Shown: one piece after another, positions 31,214 through 40,476 of the stretch
Layout of the letters: every line of letters begins with the position of its first letter
Numbering within the stretch: position 1 is the stretch's first letter
NCBI RefSeq assembly: GCF_024296925.1
Contig: NZ_CP101125.1
Location: 7,245,001-7,309,000 of the forward strand
Length of the DNA stretch: 64,000 nucleotides
From: Pseudomonas nunensis
Lineage (GTDB): Bacteria; Pseudomonadota; Gammaproteobacteria; Pseudomonadales; Pseudomonadaceae
Direction of reading: 5' to 3'
The notes under the pieces: generated by a model
Database searches by the model: none
Seen by the model: only the letters and a program-made list of their open reading frames with translations
Told to the model about the DNA's origin: nothing
Translations under genes and position numbers: made by a program

Positions 31214-31612
31214 TTAGGCGCCGTCTTGGTCTTTCAGGTGTTCGAACAGGCCTTTTGGCATTTTCTTGCCGTTGGCTTCGAAGTTGGCTTTCACGTTGTT
31301 GTAAGCCTCTTGCTCGTCGATGAAACCGTCATGGTTGGTGTCGATCTTGTCGAAGTTGGACTTCGGCGCGACGGCCTGGAATTCGGCACGGGATACTTTG
31401 CCGTCGCCATCGGTGTCGGTCTTGGCCATCGACGCATCGCCGCACTTGCCTTCGCCACACTTGCCTTCAGGGGTTTTCACCGTTTGCTCGGCCGATGCCA
31501 GCAGGTAGCCTTGGGTCAGTGGCTGGGCCGCGAATACGGAACCAGTCAACATCATGCCACCGGCTAAAACAGCGCCGAGCAGACCGATAGTGTTTTTAGT
31601 AGTACGGGACAT
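31214..31612 (-). CDS. Exported EF-hand protein with EGKCGEGKCG motif (HvfA-like RiPP metallophore candidate)
   Basis: A 132-residue exported protein. The signal peptide (about 1-28) ends GSVFA before AQPLTQGYLLASAEQ. Around residues 51-60 lies EGKCGEGKCG, the motif of DUF2282/HvfA-type peptides whose cysteines are modified by MNIO (DUF692) enzymes in known systems. Then come two canonical EF-hand loops, DTDGDGKVSRAE (about 68) and DTNHDGFIDEQE (about 93). The only cysteines are the two in the EGKCG repeat. The combination of a modification motif and calcium-binding loops is unusual. No DUF692 or DUF2063 partner is in this window, so modification is only a hypothesis. The start MSRTTKN was preferred to an upstream one because it gives a clean signal peptide. 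Confidence 0.7.
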   Translation of the reverse strand: MSRTTKNTIGLLGAVLAGGMMLTGSVFAAQPLTQGYLLASAEQTVKTPEGKCGEGKCGDASMAKTDTDGDGKVSRAEFQAVAPKSNFDKIDTNHDGFIDEQEAYNNVKANFEANGKKMPKGLFEHLKDQDGA

Positions 31613-31827
31613 TTGAAATCTCCTGGGTTGCACGACACAACCGCTCGATAAAGGATGCCGCGTAGTGCGGCGTTAACCGAAGCAGGCGGTGCCTTGCTCG
31701 GGTGTGGCCATTTAGCCGGGCGGGTGTATCGCTACTGTGTCGTGCAAGGGGGAGTTTGTAAGCGAAGGGGCAAAATCGTGGGGCGGGATACAGTGAGACA
31801 CACATCCAAGAGTTGATGCAGAACAAA

Positions 31828-31917
31828 TGTGGGAGCGGGCTTGCTCGCGAAGGCGGTGTGTCATTCAACAGTGATGTCGACTGACACTCCCTCCTCGCGA
31901 GCAAGCCCGCTCCCACA
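31828..31917. repeat. REPIN
   Basis: A 90-base inverted pair with arms TGTGGGAGCGGGCTTGCTCG and complement, and centre GTGTGTCATTCAACAGTGATG. It fills the middle of the 316-base space between ndh (ends 31929) and the EF-hand gene. The rest of that space shows no other feature. Confidence 0.9.
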
Positions 31918-31928
31918 GGGGGTTTGTG

Positions 31929-33227
31929 TTAATGCAATTTAAGGCGCGGCTCAGTCCCACGCCCAATTTTGCTACCCAGCATCAACATCGCCGTGCGAAA
32001 CGCGCCATACAACGCCATCTGGTGCATCCGGTACAGCGACACGTAAAACATCCGCGCCAGCCAGCCTTCCAGCATCACGCTGCCGGTGAGGTTGCCCATC
32101 AAGTTACCCACAGCCGAAAAACGCGACAGCGAGATCAGCGAACCGTAGTCGGTGTATTTGTATTCCGGCAACGCCTTGCCTTCGATCCGCAGCTTCAGGG
32201 ATTTGGCCAGCAACGACGCCTGTTGATGCGCAGCCTGGGCGCGTGGCGGTACATTGCGGTCGGTGCCCGGTTGCGGGCAGGCGGCGCAGTCACCGAAGGC
32301 GAAGATGTTCTCGTCGCGGGTGGTTTGCAGGGTTGGCAGCACCTGCAGTTGATTGATGCGGTTGGTTTCCAGGCCATCGATGTCCTTGAGGAAACCCGGT
32401 GCACGAATCCCGGCGGCCCAGACTTTCAGGCTGGCGTTGATCACCTTGCCATCGGCGGTGATCAGGCTTTCGGCCGTGACTTCGCTGACCGCCGCGTTGG
32501 TCATCACGTTGACCCCGAGTTTCTCCAGGGTTTTATGCACAGGTCCGCCGATGCGTTCCGGCAGGGCTGGCAGCACCCGAGGCCCGGCTTCGATCAGGGT
32601 GATGTGCATGTTTTCCGGTTTGATCCGGTCCAGACCGTAAGCCGCCAGTTCATGCGCAGCGTTGTGCAGTTCTGCCGCCAGCTCAACGCCGGTAGCACCA
32701 GCGCCGACGATGGCCACGCTGATCTGTTCCACCACATCGGTTTGCCCGGCATGGGCGCGCAGATAGTGGTTGAGCAGTTGTTGATGGAAACGCTCGGCCT
32801 GTTTGCGGGTGTCGAGGAACAGGCAGTGTTGCGCCGCGCCCTGGGTGCCGAAATCGTTGGTGGTGCTGCCGACCGCGATCACCAGCGAGTCGTAGCCCAC
32901 TTCGCGCGCCGGGACCAGTTCAATGCCGGCTTCGTCATACGTGGCGGCCAACTGGATTTTTTTCTGTGCGCGATCAAGCCCGCTCATGCGCCCCAGCTGG
33001 AACTCGAAGTGGTTCCATTTCGCCTGGGCAACATAGTTGAGTTCGTCTTCGGAAGAGTTGAGCGACCCGGCCGCCACTTCGTGCAACAGCGGTTTCCAGA
33101 TGTGGGTAAGGTTCGCGTCGACCAGCATCACACTGGCCGTGCCACGCTTGCCTAGAGTCTTACCCAGACGGGTAGCCAACTCCAGACCGCCGGCGCCGCC
33201 GCCAACGATGACAATACGATGAGTCAT
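31929..33227 (-). CDS. ndh: Type II NADH dehydrogenase (NDH-2)
   Basis: A single-subunit, non-proton-pumping NADH:quinone oxidoreductase on the inner membrane. The 432-residue product has an FAD-binding motif at the start (RIVIVGGGAGGLELATRLG), a second NADH-binding Rossmann motif (VAIVGAGATGVELAAEL, about 170) and the flavin motif FAFGDCAACPQ (about 300). A C-terminal amphipathic or hydrophobic membrane-anchoring region follows (LARMFYVSLYRMHQMAL). The start MTHRIV at 33227 was chosen over a codon 15 bases upstream. Confidence 0.92.
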   Translation of the reverse strand: MTHRIVIVGGGAGGLELATRLGKTLGKRGTASVMLVDANLTHIWKPLLHEVAAGSLNSSEDELNYVAQAKWNHFEFQLGRMSGLDRAQKKIQLAATYDEAGIELVPAREVGYDSLVIAVGSTTNDFGTQGAAQHCLFLDTRKQAERFHQQLLNHYLRAHAGQTDVVEQISVAIVGAGATGVELAAELHNAAHELAAYGLDRIKPENMHITLIEAGPRVLPALPERIGGPVHKTLEKLGVNVMTNAAVSEVTAESLITADGKVINASLKVWAAGIRAPGFLKDIDGLETNRINQLQVLPTLQTTRDENIFAFGDCAACPQPGTDRNVPPRAQAAHQQASLLAKSLKLRIEGKALPEYKYTDYGSLISLSRFSAVGNLMGNLTGSVMLEGWLARMFYVSLYRMHQMALYGAFRTAMLMLGSKIGRGTEPRLKLH

Positions 33228-33287
33228 GGGGATATCTCGCAAGGCTAAAAGAAATCGGTGCGATTACCCGAGCGAGCGCGAGGCAGC

Positions 33288-33461
33288 TCATAGCGTCAGG
33301 TAACCGATAAGGCGGCTCAGCAAGCCCAAACCAATGGTCACTGCCAGCACCAGCACCAAGAGCATCCACGGCCGGAAAGGCCGGCGCTCGACTCGGTGTT
33401 GGGACAAGTGCAGGTACTCTTCGACATGCTTCTGGTCGTCTGGGTTCAGGCGGCTGGTCAT
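33288..33461 (-). CDS. DUF3094 family small membrane protein
   Basis: A 57-residue protein, translated by hand from 33461 back to the TGA at 33288-33290. It begins MTSRLNPDDQKHVEEYLHLS, followed by a charged RVERRPFRPW segment and one transmembrane helix (MLLVLVLAVTIGLGLLS), and ends IGYLTL. This matches DUF3094, a small Pseudomonas family of unknown function. It lies 60 bases upstream of ndh in the same orientation and may share its transcript. Confidence 0.75.
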   Translation of the reverse strand: MTSRLNPDDQKHVEEYLHLSQHRVERRPFRPWMLLVLVLAVTIGLGLLSRLIGYLTL

Positions 33462-33515
33462 ATTGGGCCTCGTCAGGGGTAGACGTTGCTGAATGTGTAG
33501 AAGCTACAGGCTGAT

Positions 33516-34043
33516 TTAACGAACGTTGAACGGAGCATAGCCGCTGTCGGGGACAGGCTCGACGCTCACCGTGTCGTCCAGTCGAATGATTCCACTTTGT
33601 AACACCCGGGCAGTGATTCCGCCATGGCCGCGAACCGCTTGAAAAGTCCCGGGGCCGAGGTTGTTTTGCAGGCGTGCGCACGGTTGGCACCAGCCCGTGG
33701 TTTCGAAAATCGCCTGGCCAATCTTGAAGCGCCGGCCCTTGAGGCTGAACAAGTTGATCCCGCTGACGACGATGTTGCGCCGCAGGTCATTCGGCAGCAC
33801 CGGTTGATCGTCCGGGCGACCCATGAGCGAACTGATCACCGCCAGGTGTTCCCACTGAATCAACGTCACCTGCCGGGCATTGCGCACGCCGGGGCGGGCC
33901 TTGTCGCCGGTCAAACCGGCTTCAAGTCGAGCTTCCACGACGTCCAGTTCAATCATCGGCACATGCGACGCCGGGCGCACGCCGATCCAACGCACACGGC
34001 CGACTTGCGGGACTTCGGCAATCAACTCCTGCAATGGGCTCAC
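33516..34043 (-). CDS. MOSC domain-containing protein
   Basis: A 175-residue MOSC-domain protein, the fold found at the C-terminus of molybdenum cofactor sulfurases and in YiiM/YuaD-type proteins. VEARLEAGLTGDKAR and the conserved cysteine in TTGWCQPCARLQ (about 125) fit a sulfur-carrying or Moco-binding site. The start is a GTG at 34041-34043 overlapping the stop of the DUF1780 gene (GTGA). This arrangement decides the start; the upstream open frame reads through the neighbour in another frame. The substrate is unknown. Confidence 0.83.
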   Translation of the reverse strand: MSPLQELIAEVPQVGRVRWIGVRPASHVPMIELDVVEARLEAGLTGDKARPGVRNARQVTLIQWEHLAVISSLMGRPDDQPVLPNDLRRNIVVSGINLFSLKGRRFKIGQAIFETTGWCQPCARLQNNLGPGTFQAVRGHGGITARVLQSGIIRLDDTVSVEPVPDSGYAPFNVR

Positions 34044-34666
34044 AGGCTGATCCCGACATCGAAGACGATGCTGCGTCCCAGGTTGCTGCGCAGGAAGTCC
34101 GGCGCGTCGGGATGAGCGAACAGCACCCGGGCGAATGTCGGCCCGACCAGTGACAGCGAGCGCCAACCCTGGCGCAGGTATTCAGTGGGCGGAGGGAAGT
34201 GGCTGTTGAGGTCCAGCACTTCGCGCTTGAGGCTGGCGAAGGCAATGATGTCCAGTTCCCCCAGGTCCATGCCGCGTTCTTTGTAGTTGTGGGCTTTTTT
34301 GCGCAAAGTCGGCGCCAGTCTCAGCAGGAATTCATTGGCCGGAATGCGCCGGGGCTTGGCCTCGCGGCGCACCAGCGAACTGAGGGAAAACGCGCTGCGC
34401 CGGCGTTGTAGTTCGTCGCGCCATTCGTCGTTGAGGCGCCGGCCTTCGTCGAGCACGAAGAACACCTCGAAACTGGCATCGCGAAACAGCACGTCCGGCG
34501 GCTCGCCGGCAGGGGCGAATTCGTCGGCGCGATAGGGAATGTTCAGGCCTTGCAGCAGGCGCTGGCAGACCCAACGCTCACGCTCCCATTTGCGGGCATT
34601 GGACAGGAACGCGTTGGCTTGCTCGGCCGCGATGGTCAGCAGGCGTAAATAATCTGAGTCATCCAT
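34040..34666 (-). CDS. DUF1780 domain-containing protein
   Basis: A 208-residue protein matching DUF1780, a family largely confined to Pseudomonas-related bacteria. The fold of the family resembles restriction-like nucleases, but activity is not established. The start MDDSDYLRLLTIAAEQAN was used, with an in-frame ATG 10 codons upstream possible. Visible features are a conserved ERERWVCQRLLQGLNI region and PPDVLFRDASFEVFFVLDEGRR (Asp and Glu near residues 60-70). It overlaps the MOSC gene by 4 bases, so they form an operon. Confidence 0.82.
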   Translation of the reverse strand: MDDSDYLRLLTIAAEQANAFLSNARKWERERWVCQRLLQGLNIPYRADEFAPAGEPPDVLFRDASFEVFFVLDEGRRLNDEWRDELQRRRSAFSLSSLVRREAKPRRIPANEFLLRLAPTLRKKAHNYKERGMDLGELDIIAFASLKREVLDLNSHFPPPTEYLRQGWRSLSLVGPTFARVLFAHPDAPDFLRSNLGRSIVFDVGISL

Positions 34667-34800
34667 AGGCCCAAGCTTAGCGTTCAAATGCGACAAGCAG
34701 AAAGCTTTGCATCCACTGGAGGCACATTTGCGCCGGTGTATGCTGGCATGGAGCCGTAATCCAACAAGGAGTGTGTCGTGGTGTTCAAGGGGATCGCGTC

Positions 34801-35490
34801 ATGATCGGCGCAGAGTTGCTGTCACCGCAAAGCCTGGCGGTCGGCTGGCTGATTTACGTACCCGTGGTGATCTGGGCGATTTGCCGCGCGCCGTGGGTCG
34901 AGTTATTCACCGACAGTCGCCGCCAGCATTTGCTGTTCGGCACGGTGTTCGCGCTGTTTATGTTGTGGCTGGTGCGACGGGATTTTGATACGGGCGTGTC
35001 GTATCACTTTATCGGCATGACTGCGGTGACGTTGCTGCTGGACTGGCCGCTGGCGATTCTCGGTGGGTTGATCGCGCAACTGGGCTTGGTGGCGCTCGGG
35101 CGCCAGGACCTGGCCGCCGTCGGGGTGAATGGCGCGTTGATTATTCTGCTGCCGGTGCTGGTCACCGAGTGCTGCGCGATCCTGGTCGAGCGTGCGCAAC
35201 CGCGTAATCCATTTGTGTATATCTTCGTTTCCGGTTTCTTTGCAGCAGCGCTGTCGGCGTTGCTGTGCCTGCTGCTGGCGCTGACATGGCTGTGGTTCGA
35301 CGAACGTTTCGCGATGCCGTACTGGCTGGAAGATTTTGTCGGCTATCTGTGGCTGCTGATTTTTCCCGAAGCGTTTATCAACGGCATGATCATCAGCGCG
35401 CTGGTGGTATTCAGTCCCGAGTGGCTGGAGACGTTCAACCGCACTCGCTACCTGTCGGCGCCGTGGAAGGACGACGATCCCAAGTCTTGA
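34801..35490 (+). CDS. CbiM-like energy-coupling factor permease, orphan
   Basis: A 229-residue integral membrane protein with about six to seven hydrophobic segments. The pattern (SYHFIGMTAVTLLLDWPLAILGGL, then GALIILLPVLVTECCAILVE) resembles the substrate-specific permease family annotated as ECF transporter permease (CbiM-related). A start at 34801 gives MIGAELLSPQSLAVGW. No ECF ATPase or cobalt/nickel genes are nearby, so transport and substrate are unknown. The His and Cys expected for metal binding in true CbiM are not clearly conserved at the N-terminus. Confidence 0.7.
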   Translation: MIGAELLSPQSLAVGWLIYVPVVIWAICRAPWVELFTDSRRQHLLFGTVFALFMLWLVRRDFDTGVSYHFIGMTAVTLLLDWPLAILGGLIAQLGLVALGRQDLAAVGVNGALIILLPVLVTECCAILVERAQPRNPFVYIFVSGFFAAALSALLCLLLALTWLWFDERFAMPYWLEDFVGYLWLLIFPEAFINGMIISALVVFSPEWLETFNRTRYLSAPWKDDDPKS

Positions 35491-35553
35491 TCCACATCAA
35501 ACCGGTTTGACGCTCGCCAACTCATGCTCGGCAAAACCTTCAGGAGCATCGAA

Positions 35554-35769
35554 ATGAGCGTCTACGAATGGGCAAGGCAGGAGTTGCGTCACAGTCTGGA
35601 TGCGGCGCAGGAAGTGGGGTTTGATCCGGGGTTGAGCCTGCGCGCCTTGCTCAGTGCGGTGGTGCAACAGAGCAAGGCCGTGCGCAGTGTCGAGGATCTG
35701 GCGGATGAGTTGCAGTTTCTCGCCGAGAACCTCGATGACGGTCAGGACTACGGTTTTATGCGGCCCTGA
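35554..35769 (+). CDS. Conserved hypothetical protein
   Basis: A 71-residue acidic, soluble, helical protein (MSVYEWARQELRHSLDAAQE ... DDGQDYGFMRP). I do not recognise a domain. The ATG at 35554 follows AGGAGC at 35542-35547, a good ribosome binding site, whereas the open frame begins 30 bases earlier. It lies 63 bases after the permease gene on the same strand and converges with yacG. It is probably a real gene, judging by Pseudomonas-like codon use and the ribosome binding site. Confidence 0.65.
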   Translation: MSVYEWARQELRHSLDAAQEVGFDPGLSLRALLSAVVQQSKAVRSVEDLADELQFLAENLDDGQDYGFMRP

Positions 35770-35791
35770 TGCCTGTGGATAAAGACGGAAG

Positions 35792-35992
35792 TCAGTGACG
35801 CGGTTCGAAGTCTTCGCTGAACAGGTCGTCCTCGGCATCCGGGCTCACCGGGATCTTGTGTTCTTCCGACGCCCAGGCACCCAGGTCGATCAGTTTGCAA
35901 CGATCCGAACAGAAAGGCCGGTAGGTGTTGGTGGCGCTCCATTCGACAGGGGCGCCACAGGTTGGGCAATTGACGGTTGGGGTCTGGCTCAT
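35792..35992 (-). CDS. yacG: DNA gyrase inhibitor YacG
   Basis: A 66-residue zinc-finger protein. Cysteine pairs CPTC (about residue 9) and CSDRC (about 28) form the YacG zinc site, and [20 protein letters not shown] is the usual acidic tail. In E. coli YacG binds GyrB and inhibits DNA gyrase. It overlaps the coaE stop by 4 bases and ends the pilB-pilC-pilD-coaE-yacG operon. Confidence 0.93.
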   Translation of the reverse strand: MSQTPTVNCPTCGAPVEWSATNTYRPFCSDRCKLIDLGAWASEEHKIPVSPDAEDDLFSEDFEPRH

Positions 35993-36612
35993 GACTGGCC
36001 TCCACGCAAAGTTAAATAAAAGTGATGCAGGCGCTCGACCTCGCTGTGCAGCCAGGCGAGGTCGCGGTCGTTGACCACCACATCGTCGGCATGGCTTACG
36101 CGGTCCTGGCGGCTGGACTGGGCCTTGAGGATCGCCTGGACCTGTTGCTCGCTGATCTGGTCGCGCTGCAGGGTGCGTTCGATCTGCAGTTGTTCCGGGA
36201 CGTCGATCACCAGCACCCGTTGGGTCATGGCGTATTGGCCGGACTCGATCAACAGCGGCGACACCAGAATCGCATACGGCGATTTTGCCTTGGCCAGATG
36301 CTCGACGATTTCCTCGGCGATCAGCGGATGCAGCAGCGCTTCGAGCCAGCGGCGTTCTTCCGGGACTTCGAAGATCAGTTTGCGCAACGCCGCACGATCG
36401 AGTTGCCCGTCGGATTGCAGCACGCCAGGGCCGAAGTGCTCGGCAATTTTCGCAAGCGCCGGGCGACCCGGTTCCACCACCCAGCGCGCCGCGTGATCAG
36501 CATCGACCACGTGCACACCGAGGTCGATGAAGTGCTGGGCCGCCGCGCTTTTGCCGCTGCCGATGCCGCCGGTCAGGCCGAGAATCCAGGGTTTTTCCAC
36601 AGGGGTATTCAT
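35989..36612 (-). CDS. coaE: Dephospho-CoA kinase
   Basis: Catalyses the last step of coenzyme A synthesis. The 207-residue product has the P-loop [12 protein letters not shown] (about residues 12-23), [10 protein letters not shown] and the LID region with basic residues. The start [16 protein letters not shown] overlaps the pilD stop (ATGA at 36609-36612) and was preferred to an upstream start seven codons earlier. Pantothenate genes panB/C/D lie elsewhere in this window. Confidence 0.95.
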   Translation of the reverse strand: MNTPVEKPWILGLTGGIGSGKSAAAQHFIDLGVHVVDADHAARWVVEPGRPALAKIAEHFGPGVLQSDGQLDRAALRKLIFEVPEERRWLEALLHPLIAEEIVEHLAKAKSPYAILVSPLLIESGQYAMTQRVLVIDVPEQLQIERTLQRDQISEQQVQAILKAQSSRQDRVSHADDVVVNDRDLAWLHSEVERLHHFYLTLRGGQS

Positions 36613-37481
36613 TTCAAACCGACAAACTGCCAATAGAAGTCGGTTATTTGACCACCCCAGAGCAACGCAATCCAGCCGGCAATTGCCAGATAGGGCCCGA
36701 AAGGGATCGGCGTCGAAGTTTTCGCGTCACGCAAGCGCAGCAAAATCACCCCAAGGATGGCCCCCACCAGCGATGACAAGAGCAGGGTCAGCGGCAGCAC
36801 TTGCCACCCACCCCAGGCCCCGAGCATTGCCAGCAGCTTGAAGTCGCCGTGGCCGATGCCGTCCTTGCCGGTGATCAGTTTGAACAGCCAGAACACCGAC
36901 CACAGCACCAGGTAACCGGCCACCGCACCCCACAATGCATCGTGCAACGGCACGAACAGCTCGAAGCTGTTGACGATCAGCCCCAGCCACAACAACGGCA
37001 GCACCAGGACATCGGGCAACAGTTGATGCTCGGCATCAATCAGGCTCATCGCCAACAGGCCCCACGTCAGCACCAGCAGCAGGCCGGCAGGCCAACCGAA
37101 GCCGAACTGCCAGGCAATGAATGCCGAAAGCAGACCGCAGGCCAGTTCGGTCAGCGGATAACGCTTGCTGATCGGTGCCGCGCAGTTCGAGCAGCGCCCG
37201 CGCAGCAACACGTAACTGAGCACCGGGATGTTTTCCCAGGCGCGGATCTTCTGGGCGCAGTGCGGGCACTGGGAATGGGGCAGCATCAGGTTGTAGGTCG
37301 GCGGAGGTGTTTCGATGGGCAGGCCGAGGACGTCGTGAGCCTGCGTTCGCCATTCCCGTTCGAGCATTTTCGGCAGGCGCCAGATCACTACGTTGAGGAA
37401 GCTGCCGACCACCAGGCCGAGCACCAGCGCCGTGATGACAAAGGCCAGCGGATACAGGGTCAGGTATTCATTCAAGGGCAT
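36609..37481 (-). CDS. pilD: Prepilin peptidase/N-methyltransferase PilD
   Basis: An inner-membrane aspartic protease that cleaves type IV prepilins and type II secretion pseudopilins and N-methylates the new end. The 290-residue product has the N-terminal methylase domain with a four-cysteine zinc site (CPHC and CSNC, about residues 72-100) and catalytic Asp in [11 protein letters not shown] and GHGDFKLLA. Eight hydrophobic segments are seen. It starts one base after pilC. Substrates in this window are PilA, FimT, FimU, PilV, PilW, PilX and PilE. Confidence 0.95.
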   Translation of the reverse strand: MPLNEYLTLYPLAFVITALVLGLVVGSFLNVVIWRLPKMLEREWRTQAHDVLGLPIETPPPTYNLMLPHSQCPHCAQKIRAWENIPVLSYVLLRGRCSNCAAPISKRYPLTELACGLLSAFIAWQFGFGWPAGLLLVLTWGLLAMSLIDAEHQLLPDVLVLPLLWLGLIVNSFELFVPLHDALWGAVAGYLVLWSVFWLFKLITGKDGIGHGDFKLLAMLGAWGGWQVLPLTLLLSSLVGAILGVILLRLRDAKTSTPIPFGPYLAIAGWIALLWGGQITDFYWQFVGLK

Positions 37482-37482
37482 G

Positions 37483-38700
37483 TCAGATCGCTGAGCCGAG
37501 TTGGAAAATAGGCAGGTACATCGCAACTACCAGCCCGCCAACGACAACGCCGAGCACTACCATAATGAACGGCTCCATCAGGCTGGTGAGGTTGTCGACC
37601 ATGTTGTCCACTTCGTCCTCGTAGAAACTCGCGACTTTGTCGAGCATGTCGTCGAGTGCGCCGGACTCTTCGCCAATGGCGGCCATCTGGATCGCCATGT
37701 TCGGGAAGACACCGGAGGTGCGCATGGCGAAATTCAGCTGCATGCCGGTCGAGACGTCCTGCTTGATGCGCAGTACCGCGCGTTTGAACACGATGTTGCC
37801 GGTGGCGCCGGCCACTGATTCGAGTGCGTCCACCAACGGCACCCCGGCGGCGAACGTGGTCGACAGCGTGCGCGCGTAACGCGCCACGGCAGACTTGTAC
37901 ATCAGTGCGCCCACCAGCGGCAGTTTCAGCAGCCAGGTGTCCATCCGGTCGCGAAAGGGTTGCGACTTTTTCATTGCACGACGAAAACCGAAGATCGCGG
38001 CGATCAGCGCGCCGAGCATCACCCACCACCACTCCTGCATGAACTCCGACAAGTCGATCACCATCAAGGTAAAGGACGGCAACTCGGCGCCAAACCCGGA
38101 GAACACAGTCTTGAATTGCGGCACCACTTTGACCAGCAGAATCCCCGTCACGATGATCGCGACGAACACCACGGCCAACGGATACGTCATGGCCTTCTTG
38201 ATCTTGGCCTTGAGCTGCTCGCTCTTTTCTTTATAGGTGGCCACCCGATCCAGCAGGGTATCGAGTGCGCCGGCCTGTTCACCGGCATCCACCAGGTTGC
38301 AGTACAACTCGTCGAAATACTGCGGCTTCTTGCGCAGGGATGCGGCGAAGCTGTTGCCCGCGGCGACTTCCTGTTTCACCTCGTCCACCAGTTTGCGCAT
38401 GGCCGGGTTGTCGAAGCCTTCGCCGATGATGTCGAACGACTGCAACAGCGGCACACCGGCCTTCATCATGGTCGCCATCTGCCGGGTGAACAGGGAAATG
38501 TCCTGGGCCTTGATGCGTTTGCCGAAGCTGAAAATCGACGCGGATTTCTTGCGCACCTTGCCCGGATTGATCCCTTGCTTGCGCAATTGGGCCTTGATCA
38601 GCGCCGGGTTCTGACCGCTCAACTCGCCGTTCATTTTCGTGCCTTTCTTGTCCGTGCCTTCCCAGGCGTACACGCTGATTTTTGCTGCCTTGACCGCCAT
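37483..38700 (-). CDS. pilC: Type IV pilus inner-membrane platform protein PilC
   Basis: A 405-residue polytopic platform protein of the pilus motor. Two GspF domains are visible (about 70-195 and 275-395; FTRQMATMMKAGVPLLQSFD and YARTLSTTFAAGVPLVDALE) with three hydrophobic membrane segments (about 170, 220 and 375). It couples the PilB ATPase to pilin extraction. It lies between pilB (2-base gap) and pilD (1-base gap) in one operon. Confidence 0.95.
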   Translation of the reverse strand: MAVKAAKISVYAWEGTDKKGTKMNGELSGQNPALIKAQLRKQGINPGKVRKKSASIFSFGKRIKAQDISLFTRQMATMMKAGVPLLQSFDIIGEGFDNPAMRKLVDEVKQEVAAGNSFAASLRKKPQYFDELYCNLVDAGEQAGALDTLLDRVATYKEKSEQLKAKIKKAMTYPLAVVFVAIIVTGILLVKVVPQFKTVFSGFGAELPSFTLMVIDLSEFMQEWWWVMLGALIAAIFGFRRAMKKSQPFRDRMDTWLLKLPLVGALMYKSAVARYARTLSTTFAAGVPLVDALESVAGATGNIVFKRAVLRIKQDVSTGMQLNFAMRTSGVFPNMAIQMAAIGEESGALDDMLDKVASFYEDEVDNMVDNLTSLMEPFIMVVLGVVVGGLVVAMYLPIFQLGSAI

Positions 38701-38702
38701 GT

Positions 38703-40403
38703 TCAGTCCTTGGTGACCCGGTTGATTTCTTCAAGGCTGGTAATGCCTTGCATGGCCTTGATCAGCCCGGAAGTGCGCAGGTCGTTGAAGCCGTCCTTGC
38801 GCATCTGGATCTCGATTTCCAGGGAATTGCCTTCGGCCATGATCAGCCGTTGCAGGTCTGGCGTGTTCTTCACCACTTCATAAATCCCGATTCGCCCTTT
38901 GTAACCGTGGTTGCAGTGATCGCAACCGACGGGCTCATAGATCGTGAAAGAGCCGATGCGTTCCTCGGGGAAGCCTTCCTTGATCAGCGCTTCACGGGGA
39001 ATCTCGATCGGCGTCTTGCAGTGGCTGCACAGCTTGCGCGCCAGGCGCTGGGCGATGATCAGGGTGATCGAGGTGGCGATGTTGAACCCCGGGATGCCCA
39101 TGTTATGCAGGCGGGTCAGGGTTTCCGCGGCGCTGTTGGTGTGCAGGGTCGACAACACCAAGTGCCCGGTCTGGGCGGCCTTGATCGCGATTTCCGCGGT
39201 TTCAAGGTCGCGGATCTCGCCGACCATGATCACGTCCGGGTCCTGGCGCAGGAATGAGCGCAGGGCCTGGGAAAAATCCAGCCCTTGCTTGGGATTGACG
39301 TTGACCTGGTTGATGCCTTCCATGTTGATCTCCACCGGGTCTTCGGCGGTGGAAATGTTGATGTCCACGGTATTGAGAATATTCAGCCCGGTGTAGAGCG
39401 ACACGGTTTTGCCCGAGCCGGTGGGGCCGGTGACCAGGATCATGCCTTGTGGCTGCTTGAGGGCGGCCATGAACAAGGCTTTCTGGTCGGGCTCGTAACC
39501 GAGGGCGTCGATGCCCATCTGGGCGCTGGACGGGTCGAGGATCCGGATCACCACTTTCTCGCCCCACAGCGTCGGCAAGGTGTTGACCCGAAAGTCGATG
39601 GACTTGCTCTTGGACAGGCGCATCTTGATCCGCCCGTCCTGAGGTTTGCGTCTTTCGGAAATGTCGAGGCTGGCCATAACCTTAAGCCGGGCTGCAATTC
39701 GCCCAGCCAGTTGAATCGGCGGTTTGGCAACTTCGCGCAGGATGCCGTCGGTGCGCATCCGTACCCGATAGGTTTTTTCGTAGGGTTCGAAGTGCAAGTC
39801 GGAAGAGCCGCTCTTGATCGCATCGAGCAGCATCTTGTGGACGAAGCGCACCACGGGCGCGTCATCGGCGTCTTGCCCGGCGATGGAGTCGTGGTTTTTA
39901 TCGTCGACGGTTTCGATGTCCAGGCCATCGAGGTCCACATCGGCCATCTCTTCCAGGCCGGTGGCGTGGCTGTCGAAGAACTTTTCGATGGCGTCGCTGA
40001 GCTTGTCGTCCTCTACCAGGATGGCTTCGGTGCTCAGGCCGGTGCTGAACTGGATGTCGTTGATTGCCTGATGATTGGTCGGGTCGGAAATCCCCACGAA
40101 CAGTTTATTGCCACGTCGCCAGAGGGGCAGGGCGTGGTGCTGGCGGACCAGTTTTTCGCTGACCAGCCCCTTGGGTTGGGTTTCCTTGTCCAGACAGTGG
40201 AGGTCCAGCAGGGCCATGCCGAAATGTTCCGAGGCAATCTCCGCCACTTGCCGGCTCTTCACCAGTTTGTTCTGCACCAGGTAGCTGACCAGGGAAATAC
40301 GATTGCGTTGGGCTTGCTGAAACGCCTGTTGCGCGCTTTTTTCAGTGAGCAGTTCGGCCAGCACCAATTGCTTGGCCAGACCGCTAAGAGCGATGTCATT
40401 CAT
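38703..40403 (-). CDS. pilB: Type IV pilus assembly ATPase PilB
   Basis: A hexameric ATPase powering pilus extension. The 566-residue product has an N-terminal MshEN-type region (about 1-140), Walker A GPTGSGKTVSLY (about 326), Asp box and Walker B MVGEIRDLETAEIA (about 395), and a tetracysteine zinc site (CSHC ... CDHC, about 458-500) characteristic of GspE/PilB. It is first in the pilB-pilC-pilD-coaE-yacG operon and divergent from pilA across a 225-base region. Confidence 0.96.
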   Translation of the reverse strand: MNDIALSGLAKQLVLAELLTEKSAQQAFQQAQRNRISLVSYLVQNKLVKSRQVAEIASEHFGMALLDLHCLDKETQPKGLVSEKLVRQHHALPLWRRGNKLFVGISDPTNHQAINDIQFSTGLSTEAILVEDDKLSDAIEKFFDSHATGLEEMADVDLDGLDIETVDDKNHDSIAGQDADDAPVVRFVHKMLLDAIKSGSSDLHFEPYEKTYRVRMRTDGILREVAKPPIQLAGRIAARLKVMASLDISERRKPQDGRIKMRLSKSKSIDFRVNTLPTLWGEKVVIRILDPSSAQMGIDALGYEPDQKALFMAALKQPQGMILVTGPTGSGKTVSLYTGLNILNTVDINISTAEDPVEINMEGINQVNVNPKQGLDFSQALRSFLRQDPDVIMVGEIRDLETAEIAIKAAQTGHLVLSTLHTNSAAETLTRLHNMGIPGFNIATSITLIIAQRLARKLCSHCKTPIEIPREALIKEGFPEERIGSFTIYEPVGCDHCNHGYKGRIGIYEVVKNTPDLQRLIMAEGNSLEIEIQMRKDGFNDLRTSGLIKAMQGITSLEEINRVTKD

Positions 40404-40476
40404 GGGGATACCGGACGCAGACAGTTCATGACTTATAGCCTAGTCAAGGCGAGGAACCAAACCAGTGGGGTCGAGG

